Assembly: GCA_034006985.1 (NCBI GenBank)
Contig: JAVERT010000007.1
Location: forward strand, 45,826-109,825
Reading direction: 5' to 3'
Source of the DNA: Gudongella sp034006985
Lineage (GTDB): Bacteria > Bacillota > Clostridia > Tissierellales > Tissierellaceae
DNA: 64,000 bases
Shown here: in pieces, positions 18,530-25,622 of the stretch
Layout of the letters: every line of letters starts with the position of its first letter
How positions within the stretch are numbered: position 1 is the stretch's first letter
The notes under the pieces: model-generated
The model's input: the letters and a program-made list of their open reading frames with translations, nothing else
The model's database searches: none
Told to the model about the DNA's origin: nothing
Made by a program: the position numbers and the translations under genes

Positions 18530-18859
18530 GAAAGATTCCTCGACAAGCTAGGAATGACTGAAGCATTTGTCATCCTGAGCGTAGCGTAAGGATCTTATCT
18601 TTAAGATTCCTCGACAAGCTCGGAATGACAGAAGCATTTGTCATCCTGAGCGTAGCGTTAGGATCTTATCTTTAAGATTCCTCGACAAGCTCGGAATGAC
18701 AGAAGCATTTGTCATCCTGAGCGTAGCGTTAGGATCTTATCTTAAAGATTCCTCGACAGGCTCGGAATGACTGAACCTTTTTGTCATCCTGAGCGTAGCG
18801 TAAGGATCTTATCTTTAAGATTCCTCAACAGGCTCGGAATTACAGAGAAAAGACAGTTC
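18530..18859. repeat. family B tandem array (71-bp period)
   Basis: A half unit at 18530-18569, then full units starting with TCATCCTGAGCG at 18570, 18641, 18712 and 18784, a spacing of 71-72 bp. Each unit folds as an imperfect hairpin (AGGATCTTA / TAAGATTCCT). This fills the stretch between the GIY-YIG gene and atpG. Confidence 0.92.
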
Positions 18860-18884
18860 GCGATTTCTAATCTTGAACTGTCTT
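18848..18884 (-). terminator. terminator overlapping the 3' end of atpG
   Basis: On the minus strand AAGACAGTTC pairs with GAACTGTCTT, followed by TTCTCTG. The TAG stop of atpG (18867-18869) lies in the loop, so the hairpin spans the end of the coding sequence. Confidence 0.6.
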
Positions 18885-19739
18885 CCTTATTGCTTTAAAG
18901 CCTGATATTACATCGTTTATTTCTTCTGTAATACTGTTTTGTCTTTCTCTTCTATATTCTTGATTGAGTTCTACTAGTCTCTCTTCTATATTCTTTTCAG
19001 CTGACTGCATTGATGATAATCTACTAGCATTTTCTGAGGCTAATGAATAACAAAATGTTCTGTATAGCGTAATAAAAATATACTGCCTAATTAAATCAGC
19101 AAGTAAATCTTGCTTATCTGAAAAATAAGTCGGGATGCTTTTTGATTCCCAGTTTATATCAGCTTTAATCAATTTTGAAAGATCAATCGGAAATAGAGTT
19201 TCTGTTTCTTCTTCAAATGCATAGTTATCTTTAGGCTTATTGTAATATAGGATAATTTTTGAAACATGGGATTCGTCCCGCAGCTCATCTATTCTAACAA
19301 GAAGATTCGTTACCATAGATGATATGCTATCGGTAGTTTGAGGTACATTAAATGAATCGATTATATCCAAATCGAATCTCAGCCTTTGAAGTGCTTGTTG
19401 TCCTATAGTTATAACCTTATGGTCTTTGGATTTTGGAATATTTTGGAGCGCATACTCTACAATCCTCTCATTAAATCTTCCAGCTAGGCCATGGTCTGAT
19501 CCAAATACGAAATGGATTATATCTCCTTTTTCAAGCTCTTCCATTGGCATTATCTTTTCTTCTCCGGATAAAACTACATACAAAGACATATCCAAGACTC
19601 TTCTATATTCTCTGGAAGCTTTAGCTGCATTTTGGAATTGATTTATATTGCTGGAAGCATGTGCTTTCATAGTTCCTACAATAGATTTAAGATCCCCAGC
19701 AGAATCAATGCTCTTCTTCAAGCCCTGTAAACCTTGCAT
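18867..19739 (-). CDS. atpG: N-ATPase gamma subunit
   Basis: 290 aa. Central rotor shaft of the F1 part. N-terminal helix MQGLQGLKKSIDSAGDLKSI and C-terminal helix RRERQNSITEEINDVISGFK are the two long coiled-coil strands; the region between is diverged from ordinary F-type gamma, as is usual in N-ATPases. The start overlaps the atpA stop as TAATG. Last gene of the atpDCQRBEFAG operon; the terminator overlaps its end. Confidence 0.9.
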   Translation of the reverse strand: MQGLQGLKKSIDSAGDLKSIVGTMKAHASSNINQFQNAAKASREYRRVLDMSLYVVLSGEEKIMPMEELEKGDIIHFVFGSDHGLAGRFNERIVEYALQNIPKSKDHKVITIGQQALQRLRFDLDIIDSFNVPQTTDSISSMVTNLLVRIDELRDESHVSKIILYYNKPKDNYAFEEETETLFPIDLSKLIKADINWESKSIPTYFSDKQDLLADLIRQYIFITLYRTFCYSLASENASRLSSMQSAEKNIEERLVELNQEYRRERQNSITEEINDVISGFKAIRKTVQD

Positions 19740-21250
19740 TATATATCCATCTCCTTTTGAAGCAAAGACTGGATTCTATCAATAAATCCTTGTTTCACAC
19801 TCTCTTCTAGTTGATTGTCTCCCAATAGATTTTCTCTAAACTCATCATCTTCTCTAACATATCTTCGGATTAATTCTTGAGCTTCATCTATATCATCGAG
19901 TTCCACTGCATCTAAAGAACCTGATGTTACCGCAAGTAGCACTCCTATTTGTTCTGTTACCTCTATTGGTTCATGTTGATTCTGATTTAGAACTGCCCTA
20001 ATTCTACGACCACGGTCTAGTGTTCGTCTTGTTGAATCGTCAATCCTTGTACCAAAGCTTGCAAAAGCCTCCAATTCTTCAAACTGCGAATAAGTAAGCT
20101 TTAATTGACTAGTAATACTTCTATACGATGGAATCTGAGTTTTCCCACCTATTCTAGAAACGCTTACACCTATTTGAACTGCTGGCAGATTCCCTCGTTG
20201 ATATAGCTTTGGAGAAAGGTAAATCTGACCGTCTGTAATAGAAATAAGATTTGTTGGAATATATGCAGACAGGTTCTCCGCTTGCGTCTCTATTATTGGA
20301 AGAGAAGTAATACTTCCCCCTCCAAATTCATCCTTTAAATGGGTTGACCGCTCCAATAATCTTGAATGGATATAAAATATATCTCCTGGATATGCCTCTC
20401 TTCCAGGGGGTCTTTCAAGTAGTAGTGATAATTCTCTATACGCTCTAGCATGTCTTGTTAAATCATCATAGACTATTAGCACGTCTCTACCTTTTTCCAT
20501 AAAATACTCTGCTAGTGAAGTCGCTGCATATGGCGCAATATATGCAACTCCTGGTGGGTCTTCTGAACCTGCAATCATAAAGATAGTATTTTCCATTGCA
20601 CCCTTTGAACGAAGAATATCTATGGTTTTAGAGACAGATGTAATCTGCTGTCCAATCGCGCAATAAATAGAAATAACCCCAGAATCCTTTTGGTTTATTA
20701 TAGTATCAACAGCAATCGTAGTCTTTCCAGTTTGTCTATCGCCTAGTATAAGCTCTCTTTGCCCTCGTCCTATTGGCACGATAGAATCTATTACTTTAAT
20801 CCCAGTTTGTAGTGGCTGAAATACTGGAGCTCTTTTAATAATAGAAGGCGCCTCCCTTTCAACTGGAAGTGATTCTGTTGTATATACTTCTCCCTTATCA
20901 TCGATTAGTTTCCCAAGTGGGCTGATAACCCTACCTAGAAATTCCTCTGACACTGGAATTTCAGAAACCTTGTAAGTCCTCTTAACCTTATCTCCTGCTT
21001 TTATTCCATAATAATCCCCCAATAGAATTACACCAATAGATTCAGGATCTAAGTTAAATGCCATCCCCATAATATCACCTGGAAATGCTATCAGCTCTAG
21101 GTTTTTAACAGCTCTTAGTCCTTTGACATGTGCAATTCCACTATCTACAGAGATAACTGTTCCACTTTCTACAACGTTCTGTTTAGTTAAGTCTGTTTTA
21201 ATTGAATTTTCAACTGCCTTATCCAAAAAAGCAATCTGTTTGTTTAACAT
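19739..21250 (-). CDS. atpA: N-ATPase alpha subunit
   Basis: 503 aa from ATG 21250, which has AGGGGTG 8 nt upstream; the frame opens six codons earlier but that ATG overlaps atpF with a poor RBS. Contains the non-catalytic nucleotide site GDRQTGKT and the alpha signature PPGREAYPGDIFYIHSRLLE. The beta-barrel N-terminus and C-terminal helical domain are complete. It is the hexamer partner of AtpD. Confidence 0.95.
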   Translation of the reverse strand: MLNKQIAFLDKAVENSIKTDLTKQNVVESGTVISVDSGIAHVKGLRAVKNLELIAFPGDIMGMAFNLDPESIGVILLGDYYGIKAGDKVKRTYKVSEIPVSEEFLGRVISPLGKLIDDKGEVYTTESLPVEREAPSIIKRAPVFQPLQTGIKVIDSIVPIGRGQRELILGDRQTGKTTIAVDTIINQKDSGVISIYCAIGQQITSVSKTIDILRSKGAMENTIFMIAGSEDPPGVAYIAPYAATSLAEYFMEKGRDVLIVYDDLTRHARAYRELSLLLERPPGREAYPGDIFYIHSRLLERSTHLKDEFGGGSITSLPIIETQAENLSAYIPTNLISITDGQIYLSPKLYQRGNLPAVQIGVSVSRIGGKTQIPSYRSITSQLKLTYSQFEELEAFASFGTRIDDSTRRTLDRGRRIRAVLNQNQHEPIEVTEQIGVLLAVTSGSLDAVELDDIDEAQELIRRYVREDDEFRENLLGDNQLEESVKQGFIDRIQSLLQKEMDI

Positions 21251-21260
21251 AAAAGCACCC

Positions 21261-22013
21261 CTAGTCATCCTTTTCCAGCATCTTTAAGATGTCAGCTTCC
21301 ACTCCGTCTAAATAATTCTTTATACTTGTATGCACTGTGTAAGTTTCCAAATTTAGCTCATATCCAAGAATTAAATCAGGATCTACATTAAATTCTATAG
21401 TCTCCAAGTTTTTTAAACTTGTTTTTAGAGCCTTCTTTATAGTTTCTTTTTCACTATCCGATAATTCTCTAGCACTATATAATTCAGTTTGTCTTTCATC
21501 TTCTAACGTTCTCTTATCTTCAATATTATCTTCTAAATTATTCAGTACTTCTATAAAAGATTTAAATACCTCTTCCTCTAACTCTTTTGAAGAAATCATC
21601 TCCAATATATGAGAAGCAATTTTTACTGCACTCTCTCCCATTGTTTTACGAAGATTATCAATAAAATTTGATTTTTCATCTTGGATCTCTTTTAAGTAGC
21701 TGCTCCGTTTCCTATCTGCTTCTATTTTATAGTCTTCTAGTAGACTATCTTTTTTCTCTTTTGCTTCAATCCTTGCCTGATTTATAATACTCGACTTCTC
21801 ATTTTCTGCCTCTGCCATTTTATTTTTATACTCACTAATCAACTCTTTAGCATTATCCATCTTTTCATCAGCTTCTTTTTGGGATTTTTGAATACTCACT
21901 TGTCTTTCAGCCATAGCTTTTATAACTGGCTTATACAGAAGCTTTTGAAGAATAAATAGGATTATAAAAAAGTTAATTATCTGAGCTACTATTTCAAACC
22001 AACTTATCTGCAT
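21261..22013 (-). CDS. atpF: N-ATPase b subunit with delta-like C-terminal domain
   Basis: 250 aa, longer than a usual b subunit (about 160). A membrane helix at 8-28 (IVAQIINFFIILFILQKLLY) is followed by the b-type stalk: PVIKAMAERQ and a charged coiled coil to about 150. The C-terminal 60 residues (FNVDPDLILGYELNLETYTV ... SIKNYLDGVEADIL) resemble the end of the delta/OSCP subunit. No separate atpH exists in the operon, so this fusion would do both jobs as peripheral stalk. Four nt separate it from atpE. Confidence 0.88.
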   Translation of the reverse strand: MQISWFEIVAQIINFFIILFILQKLLYKPVIKAMAERQVSIQKSQKEADEKMDNAKELISEYKNKMAEAENEKSSIINQARIEAKEKKDSLLEDYKIEADRKRSSYLKEIQDEKSNFIDNLRKTMGESAVKIASHILEMISSKELEEEVFKSFIEVLNNLEDNIEDKRTLEDERQTELYSARELSDSEKETIKKALKTSLKNLETIEFNVDPDLILGYELNLETYTVHTSIKNYLDGVEADILKMLEKDD

Positions 22014-22017
22014 CGTA

Positions 22018-22284
22018 TTACCTTATTACCATATTCCAAAATGGATTGGCAAAAAGCAAAATCATTGATATTACGAAACAGTATATGGCAGTTGACTCTA
22101 TCATGGCAAGTCCTACAAAGAGAGTTCTAGAAATAGTATTTGCCTCATCAGGTTGTTGAGCTATTGATTTTAAAGCTTGCGAAACTGCATTACCTTCTCC
22201 AAATGCTGGTGCTATAGAACCTACCGCTATAGTCAAACCAGCCATAATTATTGATGTCATTCCTATCAGACCTACATTATCCAT
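22018..22284 (-). CDS. atpE: N-ATPase c subunit, Na+-binding type
   Basis: 88 aa, two membrane helices with a polar loop (SIAQQPDEANTISRT) to bind gamma. Ion-site residues can be read: E30 in PAFGEGNA on helix 1 and E63-S64-T65 plus Y68 in MIESTAIY on helix 2, at the 33-residue spacing of Q32/E65 in the Ilyobacter Na+ c ring. The extra helix-1 carboxylate is typical of N-ATPases. The rotor would carry Na+. Confidence 0.93.
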   Translation of the reverse strand: MDNVGLIGMTSIIMAGLTIAVGSIAPAFGEGNAVSQALKSIAQQPDEANTISRTLFVGLAMIESTAIYCFVISMILLFANPFWNMVIR

Positions 22285-22297
22285 GGTTATCCTCCTT

Positions 22298-22440
22298 ATT
22301 TTTCAATTCACAGTTCACAAATCACAATTCACAATTAAAAGATTAAAAACTCATGCGACCAAAGGTCGCTTTATTTCATTGTGATTTCTTCATTGTTTTT
22401 TCATTGTGATTTATGCATTGTGATTTCTTCATTGTCTTTT
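22298..22440. repeat. family A repeat, copy A3, inside the ATPase operon
   Basis: Fills the whole gap between atpB and atpE: CAATTCACAGTTCACAAATC at one end, CATTGTGATTTCTTCATTGT at the other, and a central GCGACCAAAGGTCGC hairpin. The TGA stop of atpB (22429-22431) and its last codons lie inside the repeat. Confidence 0.9.
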
Positions 22441-23106
22441 CTTCTCTCCTTGTGTTGCAGATGCAATATATACTATTGCAAGTATTGCAAAAATATACGC
22501 TTGGATTACTCCTGTTAACAATCCCAAAGTTTGTATTATAACTGGGAAGAATAGTGGAATAACACCTAATAATATTGCGACTATAATACTTGAACTCATT
22601 ACATTCCCATATAAACGAATTGCAAGTGATAAAGTTCTTGATATTTCACTTATAATATTAAATGGAAGCATAATAACTGTTGGCTTAATATACTCTTTCA
22701 AGTAATTTGAAACTCCTCCCTCTGCTATCCCATAAACTGGTACAGATAAAAATACACAAAGTGCTAATGCAATACTAGTATTTAATGAACCAGTCGGAGA
22801 AATAAACCCAGGAATTATTGAAAATATATTAGCTGCCAGGATAAATATAAAAAGCGTTCCAATAAACGGTAAGTACTTTCCTGGCTCTTGTTGACTAATC
22901 TGCCTAATTTGACTATTAATAGTTTCTACAAGCGCTTCTAATATATTCTGACCCTTGGATATTTCACCGTCAACTTTTATATTTCTTGTAATAAGGAAAG
23001 AACCTATTCCTAAAATCGCCATAGTAATCCACGTAAATACCAATGTAGCTGTAATTCTTACAAATCCCCATTGAAAATAAATTATCTCGCTAGGATCAAT
23101 AGTCAT
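22429..23106 (-). CDS. atpB: N-ATPase a subunit
   Basis: 225 aa stator protein carrying the ion half-channels. About six membrane helices; the essential Arg is in helix 5 within LSLAIRLYGNVMSSSI (compare RLFGN in F-type). Opens MTIDPSEIIYFQWGFVRITA. The final residues GEKKRQ and the TGA stop come from repeat copy A3. Starts directly after atpR. Confidence 0.93.
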   Translation of the reverse strand: MTIDPSEIIYFQWGFVRITATLVFTWITMAILGIGSFLITRNIKVDGEISKGQNILEALVETINSQIRQISQQEPGKYLPFIGTLFIFILAANIFSIIPGFISPTGSLNTSIALALCVFLSVPVYGIAEGGVSNYLKEYIKPTVIMLPFNIISEISRTLSLAIRLYGNVMSSSIIVAILLGVIPLFFPVIIQTLGLLTGVIQAYIFAILAIVYIASATQGEKKRQ

Positions 23107-23394
23107 CTAATCACCTCTTTTCAGTCTTTCTTTTTTTTCGCCTCTCATCCTAAAAGTCATCACAAATCTAGTTAGAATTACACCTGCAAGTGCAAATAAA
23201 ACTTCTTTGTATCCACTTTTAGATATAAAGTAAAATGAAATTACTAAAACTACCATCCTAAGTATAAAACTTAAAATCATAATTAATGCTGGATTTTTAG
23301 CTGTTTCTAATTTTTGAATCGTTATATAAAGTCCTCCAAAGAACAATAAACCTAAAATTATTCCAGCACCAAATGCAAGTACATAACCCATCAT
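23107..23394 (-). CDS. atpR: N-ATPase accessory membrane protein AtpR
   Basis: 95 aa, three hydrophobic helices. Carries the AtpR pattern: GxxLGLLFFGGLYITIQK, a PALIMILSFILRMVVLVIS helix with a buried Arg, and a final helix ending LTRFVMTFR. AtpR is found only with N-ATPases and, with AtpQ, is thought to help c-ring assembly or ion access. ATG overlaps the atpQ stop. Confidence 0.9.
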   Translation of the reverse strand: MMGYVLAFGAGIILGLLFFGGLYITIQKLETAKNPALIMILSFILRMVVLVISFYFISKSGYKEVLFALAGVILTRFVMTFRMRGEKKERLKRGD

Positions 23395-23687
23395 TAATCA
23401 TCTCCTGTCTTTTCTTTTATCCAGTGCCAAGCATTTAAAGAACCTACCACAACTCCTGTAAATAAGAGTGTAAGTGTCCAAGAAAAACTTTGTGTGAACT
23501 TATTATCTAAAAATATCCCCAGAAATATCCCCAGAACTGTTGGTACAGCAATGGACCATCCAATAATTCCAAATAATCCAAGGCCAAACATTATCTCTGA
23601 GCCTTCTTCTTCCGATTTGATTTTTTTTTGAGAATCACGTTCTATCTGTTCAAGTAATTCTTCTTCTGGTGATTTTTTCTTTTTCAA
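23394..23687 (-). CDS. atpQ: N-ATPase accessory protein AtpQ (AtpI-like)
   Basis: 97 aa: a charged cytosolic N-terminus (35 residues) then two membrane helices, SIAVPTVLGIFLGIFLDNKF and SWTLTLLFTGVVVGSLNAW, the AtpI/AtpQ hairpin. The frame starts at a TTG (23687) with a weak RBS; an internal ATG at residue 33 is a possible but less likely start because it would remove the N-tail. Sits between atpC and atpR as in other N-ATPase operons. Confidence 0.87.
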   Translation of the reverse strand: MKKKKSPEEELLEQIERDSQKKIKSEEEGSEIMFGLGLFGIIGWSIAVPTVLGIFLGIFLDNKFTQSFSWTLTLLFTGVVVGSLNAWHWIKEKTGDD

Positions 23688-23700
23688 AAGACCACATCCT

Positions 23701-24078
23701 CTAAAAATCTATTTCAGTAAATTTCTTTATTGTTTCCACTTCTAATTTAACAAGTACTTCTCTTGCTTTTCTTTCCCTCTCACTTAAATCAGTTAAGCTT
23801 TTTTTAACAGTCTCTGCAAGGCTTCTTAGAGAATCTCCTGGAATTGCTTGAAAAACAGATATATAAACAATATCCCCCTGTTTTACAACCACACCAGTAT
23901 TAATAGCAAAATACATTTTTTTATCAGTATTGATGGTCAATATTCCTGGCTTTAAACTCCAAGTTGCATCAATATGCTTTGGCAAAATTTGAAATTCACC
24001 TTCTATACCAGGAGCTGTAATTTTTTCCGCCTCTTTATCTAAAATTGTCATATATGGAAGAATCAATTTAACTCGCAT
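23701..24078 (-). CDS. atpC: N-ATPase epsilon subunit
   Basis: 125 aa. N-terminal beta sandwich (MRVKLILPYMTILDKEAEKI, APGIEGEFQILPKHID, KPGILTI) and a C-terminal two-helix part with RERKAREVLVKLE. Overlaps the atpD stop by 11 nt, so translation is likely coupled. Standard length for the subunit. Confidence 0.92.
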   Translation of the reverse strand: MRVKLILPYMTILDKEAEKITAPGIEGEFQILPKHIDATWSLKPGILTINTDKKMYFAINTGVVVKQGDIVYISVFQAIPGDSLRSLAETVKKSLTDLSERERKAREVLVKLEVETIKKFTEIDF

Positions 24079-25471
24079 TTTTCTCTCTCCGTTTTTTCTT
24101 TTCTATAGCTTCTTCAATCTCTCCTATCATATATAGATCATTTTCTTCATAGTCTTTAAATTCATCATTCAAAATTCTTTCACAACCATCAAGTGCTTTT
24201 TCTAATTCTACTAATCTACCACTAGATCCTGTAATATCTTGTGTTGAAAAAAACGGCTGAGTTAGGAATCTCTCTAGCTTTCTAGCCCTGTTTACTGAAT
24301 CTCTATCCTCTGTGGAAAGTTCTTCTATACCAAGCATTGCTATAATATCCTTTAAGTCCTCATATTGTGACAGCGTCCTTTTAATCTCACGGGCAATATT
24401 ATAGTGTCTTTCCCCTACTATCGATTTATTAAGCATCTTTGATGCTGAATTTAGAGGGTCTATTGCAGGGTAAAGTCCTTCACTTGCTCTTTTCCTAGAT
24501 AGCACAACAGATGCCGATAAATGTGAAAATGTATGAGTCGCACTTGGGTCAGTAAAGTCGTCTGCCGGTACATATACAGCTTGAATTGATGTAATTGCTC
24601 CTGAATCTGTACTTGAAATACGCTCTTCTAATTCAGACAACTCACTAGCAAGTGTAGGCTGATATCCAACCCTTGAAGGCATCTTTCCCATAAGGCCAGA
24701 TACTTCTGAACCTGCTTGGATAAATCTAAATATATTATCAATTAAGAGTAATACATCTTTTTTTTCAACATCTCTAAAATATTCAGCCATAGTAAGCGCA
24801 GCATGTCCAACCCTAAACCTAGCTCCAGGTGGTTCATTCATCTGAGCAAAAATAAGGGCTGCGTTTTCCAAAACATTAGCTTCCTTAACCTCCCTATAAA
24901 GCTCTTCAGCTTCTCTAGACCTTTCTCCAATTCCACAAAATATACTATATCCTTTTGTAGTTTCAGCGGTATTATTTATAAGTTCAGTTATTAAAACTGT
25001 TTTACCAACACCAGCTCCCCCGAATAATCCAGCCTTTTCACCTCTAGCAAGTGGTGTCAATACATCTATAGCTTTAATCCCCGTAGCAAAAATCTCATTA
25101 GTTGTACTCCTTTCAGAAAATGAAAGAGGTTTCTGATGAATTGATCGCCTCTCCACATGACCTAAGTCCTCTCCATCTAGAGTATTACCAAATACATCAA
25201 ACATCTTCCCAAGTATCTTAGTACCCACAGGTACCATAATAGGATTGCCAGTGTCTAGAACAATGTCACCTCTAGATAATCCACCGGTAAATGTAAGTGC
25301 AATCGCTATAACTGTTTCATCATCTTGATAAGAGGCTACTTCTAAAATTATTTCATTGTTTTCACCTGTTATTAATTTGTTGTTCATACTAGGTAGCTCT
25401 TCTTTAAAAGTTATTTCAAGAACACTACCACGTATAGCTTTTATCCTGCCTTGATTTTTATTTAAATCCAT
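24068..25471 (-). CDS. atpD: N-ATPase beta subunit (catalytic)
   Basis: 467 aa from ATG 25471 (GGGGTG 6 nt upstream; a GTG three codons earlier has no room for an RBS). P-loop GGAGVGKTVLITELI, catalytic Glu in GIGERSREAEELYREV, Walker B DVLLLIDNIFRF and the beta signature PSRVGYQPTLASELSELEER, then YVPADDFTDPSATHTF. First gene of the operon: beta first, then epsilon, Q, R, a, c, b, alpha, gamma is the N-ATPase order, not the F-type order. No clear promoter is visible in the 110 bp upstream, which hold a family B repeat. Confidence 0.96.
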   Translation of the reverse strand: MDLNKNQGRIKAIRGSVLEITFKEELPSMNNKLITGENNEIILEVASYQDDETVIAIALTFTGGLSRGDIVLDTGNPIMVPVGTKILGKMFDVFGNTLDGEDLGHVERRSIHQKPLSFSERSTTNEIFATGIKAIDVLTPLARGEKAGLFGGAGVGKTVLITELINNTAETTKGYSIFCGIGERSREAEELYREVKEANVLENAALIFAQMNEPPGARFRVGHAALTMAEYFRDVEKKDVLLLIDNIFRFIQAGSEVSGLMGKMPSRVGYQPTLASELSELEERISSTDSGAITSIQAVYVPADDFTDPSATHTFSHLSASVVLSRKRASEGLYPAIDPLNSASKMLNKSIVGERHYNIAREIKRTLSQYEDLKDIIAMLGIEELSTEDRDSVNRARKLERFLTQPFFSTQDITGSSGRLVELEKALDGCERILNDEFKDYEENDLYMIGEIEEAIEKKKRREKNAS

Positions 25472-25506
25472 AATTTTCACCCCAGTTGTTTTCCTAATTT
25501 ACTAGT

Positions 25507-25570
25507 TTGTCATTCCGAGCTTGTCGAGGAATCTTTAGGATAAGATCCTCACACTACGCTCAGATTAACA
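25507..25570. repeat. family B repeat, copy B3, upstream of atpD
   Basis: TGTCATTCCGAGCTTGTCGA ... GGATAAGATCCTCAC ... CTACGCTCAGATTAACA: one imperfect hairpin unit between the SLH gene terminator and atpD. Confidence 0.85.
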
Positions 25571-25582
25571 AGACTAAAACAA

Positions 25583-25614
25583 ACTCCGCATCTTTTTTAA
25601 CATAAATGCGGAGT
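25583..25614 (-). terminator. intrinsic terminator of SLH gene
   Basis: 9-bp GC-rich stem ACTCCGCAT / ATGCGGAGT close to the stop of the upstream gene; the T tract (TTTGTTTTAG) is interrupted. Confidence 0.7.
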
Positions 25615-25622
25615 CTTTCAAT

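Noticed and set aside
18867..25471. Ordinary F-type ATP synthase operon
   Set aside because: Beta and epsilon come first, AtpQ/AtpR are present and atpH is absent: the N-ATPase arrangement.
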